DNA of 21,127 nucleotides from Nitrososphaerales archaeon (GCA_030039515.1 JASHVT010000086.1:1-21127); one strand, 5' to 3'; numbered from the stretch's first letter, positions 13,479 to 20,945 are shown. Program-made: numbers and translations. The notes: generated by a model not told the origin, from the letters alone.

Positions 13479-15295
13479 GCCTTCCTCCTGCCTTCGATGC
13501 GGCTCCGGTAGTCTCTGAACCTGCTGGAGAAGAGGACCTGCTGGTCGAGGTCGGACTTCGCCATCTCGAGCGCGACCGCGGCCCTGTATGCCTCGCGGGT
13601 CCCTTCCAGGACCGACTTCGCCTTCTTGTCGGCGAGGAATAGAGGGTAGTTGTGCCCCAGGGCTTCTGGGACGACTTCCTGGCCCATCGCAGAGAGCATG
13701 GACATGACGAGGTTTGTGATCGCTGACTCGGTCTTGTAGTGGAAGACAGGATGTATGCTCTCGTCCACCGGTCCGTCCTTGTTTCGCAGCACGACCTCGT
13801 CCCAGTGGTCGTAGCCAGGGTAGACCGGCCTGTCGAACGTGAAGACGTGGCTCCTGACGGCGGGATTGGACCTGCTGCTCCAGAGCTGGATGTAGGACTT
13901 TGCATAGACCCTCTCTGGATAGATGACGTTCTCGTACGCGCCGTTTACTCTCGCTTCCTTCGGGGGGAGCGCTGCATCAGGCACCGGGGCCACGGTCCTG
14001 AAGGCCGCGTCTATGTCGAAGGTGTGCCAAGGTGTTGGGACGTCGGATGAGTTTGCTACGCTGTTGGTCTGGAAGAGCATCTTGTCGCTGTTGAAGTTCG
14101 GTAGATGGAGTTCTTCTCCGATCATCCCCGAGGCCGACAGGACTGGGACGGCCGCTTTCACGAACTCGAAAGCGTTCGTGTCCTTGATCAGGCCCACAGG
14201 CAGAATCCCGTTGGCCCAGGCCCTTCTGGTCAGTTCGCGTATGAGGACCAAGACCATGAAGTCGAGGTCGTCCGCCGTCACCCACGCCTCAGCCTGTCCC
14301 CTCCTCATCCTCAGAGGATGGCCGCCCTCAGGCCGGAAGACGTGGTCGGCCACGCCGAGGACGGCAGACATGACACGCTCCCAGTACCGCTCGACACCGC
14401 GCTTCAGTCTGAACGCGCCTGCGGTGGTCTCGAAGATCCCGTACTGGTCATCGAGCTTCACGAGGTCTCCCTCCAGCCTGTCCCTCCACAGAGGGTTCGC
14501 GCCTGTCCTCTCGAGCATCTGCTGCACGGTGAGCTCCTCACCCCCGAAGAGGCACAGGACCGCGGCGAACTTCAGCAGCTGGCTCCTCGGCGCCGGTAAG
14601 GACAGGGCCTTGTCAGACACCAGCATCCGTGCGAGCTCCAGGTCGAACCTTGTCACGGGGCCGTCGACGGTCTGGATGCCTTCGAGGACGCATGAGCCCG
14701 CCTTCAGGAAGTCGCGGGTGCTCCACACAAGGTGCGCCACGTCCCCGGCTAGGGTCCTGTCGACGAGGATGATCTTCGCGGGGGTCGAGGATGTGACTCC
14801 TTTGTACGCCAGGTAGTACTCTGCGAGGTGCATCAGCGCCGACGGAAGACGTTCCGCGTCCACCTCGACCCCGGACTCCCTTTGCTGGCCGAACACAGAG
14901 GCGGCGTCTTCTTCCGAGAGCGGGATGGCGGCAGAGACCGAGAGGCTCTCCTCTCCTGGCGCGATGCTCCCGACCCTCACGCCTTCCTTGTTGAAGGATA
15001 TGTCTCCCTCATATGCGAAGGCGCCCACATAGAAGACGAGAAGGTCCAGCGACTGGTCGACGGACTGGGTCCCGTCTATCGCCGTGTACCGGACCTCTTT
15101 CCTGCCAAAGAACCCGATCGCAGTGGAGGACGCGAGTCCCTCGTCCACCCCGAACCTCAGAAGGCTGCGGACCTCGTCCCTGCAGTCCTTCAGCTCGGAT
15201 ATCTTGGCCTTGTAGGAGTCCAAGAGGAATCTGGTCGAAGCCTTCACCTCCGCCACGGTCCTCGACTCGAAGCCAGCCTCCACGACTCCGGACAA
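13475..15295 (-). CDS. nurA: NurA-domain nuclease, enlarged form
   Basis: This protein has 606 residues from the TTG at 15295; the frame is open to a GTG at 15361. NurA motifs are visible. AIDGTQSVD has the metal-binding Asp at 74. A Glu lies near 159 (LAEYYLAY), and ILVDRTLAGD has Asp179. GLIKDTNAFEF is at 368-378, and HPVFHYKTESAIT at 515-527 supplies the C-terminal His. NurA is the 5'-3' exonuclease partner of HerA. Typical archaeal NurA is about 300-450 residues. Here an extra region of about 170 residues lies between DRTL and KDTN (roughly 195-365) and contains a possible winged helix around 238-300. The TTG start is preferred because GTTAAATC lies 29 nt upstream and the longer N-terminus is a basic stretch covering that promoter. 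The stop overlaps herA, so the two are translationally coupled. Confidence 0.87.
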   Translation of the reverse strand: MSGVVEAGFESRTVAEVKASTRFLLDSYKAKISELKDCRDEVRSLLRFGVDEGLASSTAIGFFGRKEVRYTAIDGTQSVDQSLDLLVFYVGAFAYEGDISFNKEGVRVGSIAPGEESLSVSAAIPLSEEDAASVFGQQRESGVEVDAERLPSALMHLAEYYLAYKGVTSSTPAKIILVDRTLAGDVAHLVWSTRDFLKAGSCVLEGIQTVDGPVTRFDLELARMLVSDKALSLPAPRSQLLKFAAVLCLFGGEELTVQQMLERTGANPLWRDRLEGDLVKLDDQYGIFETTAGAFRLKRGVERYWERVMSAVLGVADHVFRPEGGHPLRMRRGQAEAWVTADDLDFMVLVLIRELTRRAWANGILPVGLIKDTNAFEFVKAAVPVLSASGMIGEELHLPNFNSDKMLFQTNSVANSSDVPTPWHTFDIDAAFRTVAPVPDAALPPKEARVNGAYENVIYPERVYAKSYIQLWSSRSNPAVRSHVFTFDRPVYPGYDHWDEVVLRNKDGPVDESIHPVFHYKTESAITNLVMSMLSAMGQEVVPEALGHNYPLFLADKKAKSVLEGTREAYRAAVALEMAKSDLDQQVLFSSRFRDYRSRIEGRRKA

Positions 15296-15320
15296 GCGAC
15301 GTCGGCGGGGTGCGACATCT

Positions 15321-15328
15321 GATTTAAC
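15321..15328 (-). promoter_or_regulatory. TATA box for the nurA-herA operon
   Basis: The minus strand reads GTTAAATC, centred about 29 nt upstream of the TTG at 15295. It supports a leaderless TTG start for NurA. The rest of the gap (15329-15475) shows no other gene or RNA that I can support. Confidence 0.5.
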
Positions 15329-15446
15329 CCTTGAAGGAAACTTGGTCGCGTAACGCAACACGTCAGCAAATCTATTCAGGCCTTGGCGTGAAGGGGCAGC
15401 AGCGCCGCTCAGGCGGGGAGAGGCGAGTTAGAAGGTCTGCTCATCC

Positions 15447-15454
15447 CTATATAC
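15447..15454 (+). promoter_or_regulatory. TATA box for the VOC-DUF1801 operon
   Basis: CTATATAC is centred about 26 nt upstream of the ATG at 15476, the usual leaderless spacing here. Confidence 0.55.
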
Positions 15455-15475
15455 GTCAGGAGCCACGAGAGCCCC

Positions 15476-15880
15476 ATGGATGCGAAGGTGATGGTCGTCT
15501 CGGTCATCGTGAAGAACCAGTCGGCGGCCCTTGACTTCTACACCGGCAAGGTGGGGTTCGAGAAGAAGACTGACTACGCACCCTCAAGCAGCTACAGGTA
15601 CCTTACGGTCGGGCCCAAGGGACAAGACTTGGAGCTGTCTCTATGGCAGGCGGGCTCCAAGGACCTGAGCGGGTGGTCGAGCCGCTGGGAGCCAGGCGGA
15701 GGCCCGCCGGTCGTTCTGCGGGTCGACGACTGTCGCAAGACCTTCATGGAGCTGAAGTCTCGCGGAGTTGAGTTCGAGCAGGCCCAGCCGGAGGAACATC
15801 CCTGGGGGATCACGGCGACGTTCTCTGACCCTGACGGGAATCGCTTCTCCATAAACCAGTTCCGCCGGGCCGGTCAGTGA
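15476..15880 (+). CDS. VOC-family (glyoxalase/bleomycin-resistance fold) protein
   Basis: A 134-residue protein with the paired beta-alpha-beta-beta-beta fold. VVSVIVKNQSAALDFYTGKVGFEKKTDY forms the first half, VVLRVDDCRKTFMELKSRGVEFEQ the second module, and GITATFSDPDGNRFSINQ is the typical ending with the metal-coordinating region. Family members are metal-dependent lyases, dioxygenases, isomerases or simple binding proteins, so the reaction cannot be assigned. The first metal ligand is not clearly conserved, and the protein may be a binding member. The DUF1801 gene begins 3 bases after the stop, so the two are co-transcribed. Confidence 0.92.
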   Translation: MDAKVMVVSVIVKNQSAALDFYTGKVGFEKKTDYAPSSSYRYLTVGPKGQDLELSLWQAGSKDLSGWSSRWEPGGGPPVVLRVDDCRKTFMELKSRGVEFEQAQPEEHPWGITATFSDPDGNRFSINQFRRAGQ

Positions 15881-15883
15881 GCC

Positions 15884-16333
15884 ATGGCTAACAGTGGGGC
15901 CGAAAGGCGGGCGAAGACCGCCAAGGGCAGGGCCAAGGGCTTCAGCAGCGAAGAACTGGATGCGATCAAGGAGCGCGTGAAGGAGCAAAAGGCAGACAGG
16001 GCGGGCGGCGAAAGAGCGGTGCTCGCAAAGATAGCAGGAATGTCTGAGCCTGATCGGGCGATGGGCAAGAGGCTCCACGCAATCATCAAGGCCAGCGCCC
16101 CTTCCCTTTCGCCCAGACTGTGGTATGGGATGCCAGCGTATGCCAAGGACGGCAAGGTGGTCTGCTTCTTCCAGCCGGCGCAGAAGTTCAAGACGAGATA
16201 CGCGACGTTAGGATTCAGCGATGAAGCAAACCTTGACGAGAGCTCCATGTGGCCGACCGCCTACGCGCTGAAGGACCTGTCTAACGACGAAGAGGCCAGG
16301 ATAGGCGCCCTAGTGAAGAAGGCCGTAGGCTGA
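15884..16333 (+). CDS. DUF1801-family protein (YdhG/CyaY-like fold)
   Basis: A 149-residue protein with a basic N-terminal stretch (RRAKTAKGRAKG) and a charged helix. A DUF1801 core follows: SEPDRAMGKRLHAIIKASAPSLSP, then the hallmark LWYGMPAYAKDGKVVCFFQPAQKF, a YATLGFSDEANLDESSMWPTAYAL segment and a terminal helix. The family has a frataxin-like fold and no agreed biochemical function. It is the second gene after the VOC protein, with a 3-base gap and no promoter of its own. The pairing of the two genes is the only functional hint. Confidence 0.9.
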   Translation: MANSGAERRAKTAKGRAKGFSSEELDAIKERVKEQKADRAGGERAVLAKIAGMSEPDRAMGKRLHAIIKASAPSLSPRLWYGMPAYAKDGKVVCFFQPAQKFKTRYATLGFSDEANLDESSMWPTAYALKDLSNDEEARIGALVKKAVG

Positions 16334-16343
16334 GGGCCGCCGA

Positions 16344-16368
16344 GTCTGACCATGGCGGGTCTGGCCAT
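16344..16368. repeat. Imperfect direct repeat upstream of the zinc-ribbon gene
   Basis: GTCTGACCAT (16344-16353) and GTCTGGCCAT (16359-16368) match at 9 of 10 positions with a 15-base period. They end 12 bases before the TATA-like element at 16381. A regulatory role is possible but weakly supported. Confidence 0.25.
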
Positions 16369-16380
16369 CCGAAGGTCACG

Positions 16381-16388
16381 GTTATTTC
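16381..16388 (+). promoter_or_regulatory. TATA-like element for the zinc-ribbon gene
   Basis: GTTATTTC is centred about 27 nt upstream of the GTG at 16411, supporting that start. Confidence 0.45.
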
Positions 16389-16410
16389 CTGGACATGACG
16401 GCGGCCAGCC

Positions 16411-16629
16411 GTGCCTAGTGTCGTACAGACGTCTCATCTCCAGTGCAAGAAGTGCGGGGCCGAGTTTGACTATAGATTCGTCCCCGGCGGCTCGCTCACC
16501 GCCCTCAGACTAGGGAAGTCGAGGTACATGCGGTGTCCGGTCTGCAAGAAGTGGTCGCTGTTCAACATCTGGGACACGAGGGTCGACCCGGATGTCCACC
16601 ACTGTGAGCTTACCATCGGTCCCAGCTGA
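16411..16629 (+). CDS. Small zinc-ribbon protein
   Basis: A 72-residue protein starting at GTG. Two Cys pairs, CKKC at 12-15 and CPVC at 42-45, form a zinc ribbon. The loop between them is basic and aromatic (FDYRFVPGGSLTALRLGKSRYMR), and the second pair is followed by KKWSLFNIWD, a pattern seen in small archaeal zinc ribbons. The C-terminus contains an HH-C cluster near 63-65 that might add ligands. The role is unknown; nucleic-acid or protein binding is the usual guess for such proteins. It is convergent with the channel gene. Confidence 0.85.
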   Translation: MPSVVQTSHLQCKKCGAEFDYRFVPGGSLTALRLGKSRYMRCPVCKKWSLFNIWDTRVDPDVHHCELTIGPS

Positions 16630-16638
16630 CTGGTCGGG

Positions 16639-16657
16639 GAGCAGGGCGCCCTGGCTC
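16639..16657. terminator. Possible hairpin between convergent genes
   Basis: CAGGGCGCCCTG at 16642-16653 is a perfect 12-base palindrome flanked by GAG and GCTC that can extend the stem. It fills the gap between the zinc-ribbon stop and the channel stop. It may terminate or stabilise the two transcripts. No T-run follows it. Confidence 0.3.
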
Positions 16658-16669
16658 GCCAGCGGTCTT

Positions 16670-17764
16670 CTAGAGCGCCTCTGCTTCCTTCTCTAACTCG
16701 TGCAGGCCTGCAGGGTCCCCGAACACCAGGAGGGTGTCGTCCTCCTTGATGTTCAGGCTGGGGTCAAAGATGTTCTGTATCAGCTCGCCCGCCCTTACAA
16801 GTCCGATCACGTGAGCCGACTGAGTCAAGTCGGGGAGCTTCTTGCCTATCAGCTTGGACGACTTGAACACCGAGAACTGGGCTATCTCCTTCGTCCCCAC
16901 CTTCTCAGAGAAGACGACGCCCACGAGGTCCCTGGTGACCGCGGAAAGCGCCAGAAGGTGCCCCACGGAGACCGAGGAAGGGATCACGACGTCCGCACCC
17001 GCATTCTTCGCCGTCTCGGTGAGCTGCTCGTCGTATACGACGGATATGATCCTCATCTCCGGCCTGAGGCGTCTGGCGCTCAGCGTGATCAGCATGTTCT
17101 CCGGGTCCTTGTCGTGGGCCGCGATGAGGGTCGTCGCCGTCGAGATCCCTGCCTCCTTCAGGGCGACTATCGGCCTGTTCTCGTGCTGAAGGACGGCCAT
17201 GACCTTCCTCTTGGTCAGCGACTCGTAGATGGCGGGGTCGTGGGTGACCACGACATAGTCGACCCCGATTTCATCGAGCTTCTCCGCGACGTATCTGCCC
17301 AGATGCGCGTATCCGAAAACGATGACGTGGTTCTTCATCCGCTTGATGAGGCTCTTTTCGGCCTCGCCCCTCGCGAAGTCTCCGCTGACGACAGTGTTGA
17401 TGGTCGCCTGCAACAGCGAGGCGGCCGCGCCGACGGAGACCAAGATCATCAATATCAGCAGGACCTCTTCGCTCTGGTTGATCGTGAAGAAGTTCCCCCC
17501 GTTCGGGACGTAGAGCCCGATGGTCGTTATCGTGGACACGGAGGCCAGCAGGGATGCGAGCGGAGGGAGGTGCTCGTAGTAAGAGAAGATCGACGCCCCC
17601 ATGGCGAACATCCCCACGAGGACCGCTAGCTGCCTGAAGGTCGCCCTCAGGAAGACCTTGGGCGCGTACATCGACTGGTAGAATAGAAAGCTCAGGGTCC
17701 GGGAGTGCCTCCTGGCTCTCTTGGCCCTCGGCCTCGGAGGCAGGGGCGGCTGCACTGCCTCCAT
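16670..17764 (-). CDS. RCK-domain potassium-channel-like protein (TrkA_N/TrkA_C)
   Basis: A 364-residue protein with a basic N-terminus. A first helix lies at about 43-61 (FRQLAVLVGMFAMGASIF), then a pore helix and loop (SLLASVSTITTIGLYVPNGG, 71-90), and a second helix at about 100-122. A TrkA_N/RCK Rossmann domain (145-270) has the glycine motif VIVFGYAHLG. A TrkA_C domain (about 285-360) includes SSKLIGKKLPDL and EDDTLLVFGD. This is the two-helix MthK-type layout, in which the RCK ring opens the gate on ligand binding. The filter position reads TTIGLY instead of TVGYGD, and the RCK glycine motif has Ala at the second Gly, so ion selectivity and ligand are uncertain. It starts directly after the ArsR-type gene stop with no gap, as one operon. 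Confidence 0.88.
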   Translation of the reverse strand: MEAVQPPLPPRPRAKRARRHSRTLSFLFYQSMYAPKVFLRATFRQLAVLVGMFAMGASIFSYYEHLPPLASLLASVSTITTIGLYVPNGGNFFTINQSEEVLLILMILVSVGAAASLLQATINTVVSGDFARGEAEKSLIKRMKNHVIVFGYAHLGRYVAEKLDEIGVDYVVVTHDPAIYESLTKRKVMAVLQHENRPIVALKEAGISTATTLIAAHDKDPENMLITLSARRLRPEMRIISVVYDEQLTETAKNAGADVVIPSSVSVGHLLALSAVTRDLVGVVFSEKVGTKEIAQFSVFKSSKLIGKKLPDLTQSAHVIGLVRAGELIQNIFDPSLNIKEDDTLLVFGDPAGLHELEKEAEAL

Positions 17765-18346
17765 CTACGGGTCCGCCCTCACGACGTTCCCGAGCGCGGC
17801 GAGAGTCTCGCGATACAGAACCTGCACGAGCTCCTCCCCTTCGGCTTCCTTGATCGTGACGTCAGTGTACTTCCGGGCCATCCTGGCTAGCGTCCGGGTG
17901 AACTCTTCACCCAGGAGGTCGACGTCCTTCCCGCGCAGCCGGGCGGCGCTGGCCGAGGGGAGCGCGCTGAGAATCCCCCTTGCCCTTTCGACGTTTATGG
18001 GATAGTAGTACCTTGCAACCTCCCTGGGCAGTTTGCCGACGTCCAGCACGTAGGTGTAGGCGGAGGCTGCGTAGTACTTCTTGACTATCCCGTGGCTCTC
18101 CACCTCTACCTTCGCCACTGAGAGAAAGCCGATCCGTTTCAGTAGGCTCAGGTGGTGGCTCACGGTGGCGCTCGTCAGTCCTAGGTTCTCCGCGAGCTCA
18201 GCCTGAGTCAAGGGGCCACGTCGCAGGATGTTCAAGATTGCCCGCCTCATCGGGTCGACTAACAGCCTGGCGGTCCCGGGGTCGTTGATTATCTGGACCA
18301 ACTTCAACCGATGCTCACCGGAGGAGCTTCGCGACGAGCCCGCCAT
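17765..18346 (-). CDS. ArsR-type winged-helix regulator with C-terminal domain
   Basis: A 193-residue protein. The winged helix (about 28-95) contains DPMRRAILNILRRGPLTQAELAENLGLTSATVSHHLSLLKRIGFL followed by the wing VEVESHGIVKKYYAAS. The remaining 95 residues are probably a helical sensing or dimerisation domain that I cannot name. No Cys-rich metal site is visible, so it need not be a metal sensor. It is the first gene of an operon with the RCK channel and is divergent from the P-type H+-ATPase. The tandem repeat between the two promoters is a plausible binding site. It probably controls both transport genes; that is inference. Confidence 0.9.
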   Translation of the reverse strand: MAGSSRSSSGEHRLKLVQIINDPGTARLLVDPMRRAILNILRRGPLTQAELAENLGLTSATVSHHLSLLKRIGFLSVAKVEVESHGIVKKYYAASAYTYVLDVGKLPREVARYYYPINVERARGILSALPSASAARLRGKDVDLLGEEFTRTLARMARKYTDVTIKEAEGEELVQVLYRETLAALGNVVRADP

Positions 18347-18370
18347 GGCTTAACTTTCTCGTTTTCGCGC

Positions 18371-18378
18371 CCTTAAGC
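18371..18378 (-). promoter_or_regulatory. TATA-like element for the ArsR-channel operon
   Basis: The minus strand reads GCTTAAGG, centred about 28 nt upstream of the ATG at 18346. It abuts the tandem repeat at 18378. Confidence 0.45.
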
Positions 18379-18410
18379 GTTTCGATAGGTCAAAACGTTT
18401 CGACAGGTCA
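18378..18410. repeat. Tandem 15-bp direct repeat between divergent promoters, probable operator
   Basis: CGTTTCGATAGGTCA (18378-18392) and CGTTTCGACAGGTCA (18396-18410) differ at one position and have an 18-base period. They fill the space between the TATA-like elements of the ArsR-channel operon and the H+-ATPase gene. This is the expected place for a dual operator. Confidence 0.65.
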
Positions 18411-18413
18411 TAA

Positions 18414-18422
18414 TTCTTAAAA
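18414..18422 (+). promoter_or_regulatory. TATA-like element for the H+-ATPase gene
   Basis: TTCTTAAAA lies about 60 nt upstream of the ATG at 18479, so transcription should start near 18444 and leave a leader of about 35 nt. This is unlike the leaderless genes elsewhere in the window. The leader has a GGAG at 18474-18477 that sits very close to the ATG. Confidence 0.4.
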
Positions 18423-18478
18423 GATGGAACCGCCGCCGTCCCGTCCAGACAGCGTAACAGCTTAGGTGCGATTGGAGC

Positions 18479-20908
18479 ATGCGAGTGAGAAGGACTACCG
18501 ACGAGTACAAACCCCTCAGCGTCGATGACGCGGTCAGGGATGTGGAAAGCACCCAGGACGGCCTCACCTCGTCAGAGGCCCTGAGGAGGGCTGGGACTGA
18601 CGGGTACAACGAGATAGAAGACCGGGAGGTGAGCGCCTTCCGTAGGATTCTGTCCTACTTCTACGGGCCGATGCCCGTGGCCATGGAGGCGGCGGCCGTG
18701 GTGTCCGCGGTAATACGGCACTGGGACGACTTCGCCTTGATCCTGGCCCTCCTGGTCATCAACGTGGCCGTGGCGTTCTGGCAGGAGCGGAGCGCAGGGA
18801 ACGCGGTGAAGGAACTGATGAGGAAGCTCGCGCTCAAGGCCCGCGTGCTGAGAGACAAGGCCTGGGTCGTGCTCGACGCTAGAGACCTGGTGCCAGGCGA
18901 CGTCGTCAGGCTCAGGATGGGAGACATCGTGCCTGCGGACGCCAAGCTGACATCCGGGGACTACCTGTCGGTCGACCAGTCCGCCCTGACGGGGGAGTCG
19001 CTTCCGGCTGAGAAGCGCCTGGGAGATGTCGTCTACTCCGGCTCCATCGTCCGTCAAGGGGAGATGAACGGACTCGTCGTCAACACTGGCGGCAACACGT
19101 ACTTCGGCAAGACCGCCCACCTGGTAGCCTCCGCGTCCAGCGTCACGGGCCTGTCAAGGATCATCTCCAAGATCGTCTACTTCTTGGTCGGGCTGGCGAT
19201 AGCCCTCGGTGCAGTCTCATTCTACTACGGCATCGTCCTTGGGCTCCCGATCCTCGACGACCTCCTGTTCTTCCTCATACTCCTCGTCGCCTCGATACCG
19301 ATCGCCCTCCCCGTCGTGCTCACAGTCACCATGGCGTTGGGAGCTCTTTCCTTGGCGGACAGGAAGGCCATAGTGAGCCGGCTCGTCGCCATAGAAGAAC
19401 TGGCTAGCATGGACGTGCTGTGCAGCGACAAGACAGGGACGCTGACCCAGAACAAGCTGACCGCCGGCGATGTGGTCGCCGCTGACCAGTTCGTTGCCGC
19501 GGACGTGTTGCTCTGCGCCTCTCTGGCCTCAAGGCGAGACAACATGGACGCCATAGACCAGGCGGTCTATGAGCGGCTGGAAGAGGGAGCCGATGCAGAC
19601 TACAGGCAGACGGGCTTCACGCCGTTCGACCCGGTGAGAAAGAGGACCGAAGCGGTCGTGGAGCACGACGGCTCCACGTTCAAGGTGATGAAGGGCGAGC
19701 CGAGTGTCGTGCTTTCGCTCTGCGGAGAGATGGGAAAACGCGACGAAGAGATTGGAGGACTGGCAGCGAAGGGATACCGGGTGATCGCCGTCGCGAGGGA
19801 TGCGGGCGACGGCTGGAAGCTCGCCGGTCTGATCCCTCTCTTCGACCCTCTTAGAGAGGACTCCAAGGAGACCATCGCGGCGGCCGCGAAGATGGGGATA
19901 GCCGTCAAGATGGTGACCGGCGACAACGACGCCATAGCCATGGAGATAGGGGCCGAGCTTGGACTCGGTTCCAAGGTCCTGCCGTCCACCGAGCTCGAGG
20001 CTGCGATAAAGTCGGAGAACTGGGAAGCGTTAGAGCAGGCGGACATCTTCGCGCGGGTCTACCCGGAACACAAGTATTCGATAGTGAAGGGGCTGGAGAC
20101 AAGGGGCCACACGGTCGGGATGACCGGGGACGGCGTGAACGACGCGCCCGCTCTCAAAGAGGCACAGGTAGGAATCGCGGTCGAGGGGGCGACCGACGCG
20201 GCGCGCTCCGCGGCCGACATAGTCCTCACGGCACCAGGCCTTTCCACCGTGATAAGCGCGGTCCAGGAAGGGCGGAGGATATTCCAAAGGATGCAGAGCT
20301 ACGCGCTCTACAGGGTCGTGGAGACCCTCAGGATCCTCATCTTCGTCACCGCCACCATCATCCTACTGCACTTCTACCCAATCTCAGCGTTCCTTCTCAT
20401 CGTGCTCGCGCTGCTCAACGACCTCCCGATAATAGCCGTCTCCACGGACAACGTGGTGTACAGCGAGGAACCCGAGAAGTGGAACATGAAGTACATAGGA
20501 GGGCTCTCCGCCATCCTTGGAAGCCTGGGCGCCGGAGAGACGCTGCTCCTCATATACGTCGGCTTGGATATCTTCCACCTCGGGATCCCTGCCATACTCA
20601 CTCTGGTGTTCCTCAAACTGATCGTCTCGGGCCACCTGACCATGTTCGTCACCCGCACGGAGAAGGCGTTCTGGAAGGTGGTTCCAAGCAAGGCGCTGCT
20701 GGTCGCCCTGCTGTCGACCATGGTGATCGGGTACCTGATGGCCGCCTTCGGGCTAGGGATAGCCCCGGTTGGAAACGCGCTTGCTGGGTTTGTGACAGCA
20801 TATTCCTTTGCCTGGTTCATTGCAGAAGACGGGCTCAGGTTGGCATACGACAGGGTGGTTGGCCACTCAGCGCTCTCTCAGTCGGACCAGCCGCCAAGGC
20901 GAGCCTGA
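18479..20908 (+). CDS. P-type H+-ATPase (P3A, plasma-membrane proton pump type)
   Basis: An 809-residue P-type ATPase. The actuator motif TGES is at 171-174. The M4 segment SIPIALPVV is typical of P3A pumps. The phosphorylation site SDKTGTLTQN has Asp317. KGEP stands at 405-408 in the nucleotide domain, and the hinge MTGDGVNDAPALKEAQVGIA starts near 548. The M6 segment LALLNDLPIIAVSTDN places Asp649 where plant and fungal pumps have their proton-binding Asp in LNDG. About ten helices fit the family. It should expel protons, setting cytoplasmic pH and membrane potential. The regulatory C-terminus of plant pumps is absent, and the protein ends in a short basic tail. It is divergent from the ArsR-RCK channel operon; a shared operator would couple proton export with potassium movement (inference). 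Confidence 0.95.
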   Translation: MRVRRTTDEYKPLSVDDAVRDVESTQDGLTSSEALRRAGTDGYNEIEDREVSAFRRILSYFYGPMPVAMEAAAVVSAVIRHWDDFALILALLVINVAVAFWQERSAGNAVKELMRKLALKARVLRDKAWVVLDARDLVPGDVVRLRMGDIVPADAKLTSGDYLSVDQSALTGESLPAEKRLGDVVYSGSIVRQGEMNGLVVNTGGNTYFGKTAHLVASASSVTGLSRIISKIVYFLVGLAIALGAVSFYYGIVLGLPILDDLLFFLILLVASIPIALPVVLTVTMALGALSLADRKAIVSRLVAIEELASMDVLCSDKTGTLTQNKLTAGDVVAADQFVAADVLLCASLASRRDNMDAIDQAVYERLEEGADADYRQTGFTPFDPVRKRTEAVVEHDGSTFKVMKGEPSVVLSLCGEMGKRDEEIGGLAAKGYRVIAVARDAGDGWKLAGLIPLFDPLREDSKETIAAAAKMGIAVKMVTGDNDAIAMEIGAELGLGSKVLPSTELEAAIKSENWEALEQADIFARVYPEHKYSIVKGLETRGHTVGMTGDGVNDAPALKEAQVGIAVEGATDAARSAADIVLTAPGLSTVISAVQEGRRIFQRMQSYALYRVVETLRILIFVTATIILLHFYPISAFLLIVLALLNDLPIIAVSTDNVVYSEEPEKWNMKYIGGLSAILGSLGAGETLLLIYVGLDIFHLGIPAILTLVFLKLIVSGHLTMFVTRTEKAFWKVVPSKALLVALLSTMVIGYLMAAFGLGIAPVGNALAGFVTAYSFAWFIAEDGLRLAYDRVVGHSALSQSDQPPRRA

Positions 20909-20916
20909 CGCTGCTC

Positions 20917-20938
20917 CGTCTGACGCTCGGGCGAGACG
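20917..20938. terminator. Possible hairpin between convergent genes
   Basis: CGTCT pairs with AGACG, and CGC with GCG around a TCGG loop, with a two-base GA bulge. It lies in the short gap between the H+-ATPase stop and the HNH nuclease stop. It is similar in placement to the hairpins at 11623 and 16639. Confidence 0.3.
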
Positions 20939-20945
20939 CACGCCA

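Noticed and set aside
15296..15361. GTG start of NurA at 15361
   Set aside because: The added 22 residues are a basic stretch encoded across the TATA element. The TTG at 15295 fits the promoter spacing better, although the GTG cannot be excluded.
15296..15475. Longest non-coding gap, checked for tRNA, small RNA or a short gene
   Set aside because: Apart from the two promoters I see no cloverleaf, box C/D pattern or convincing reading frame.
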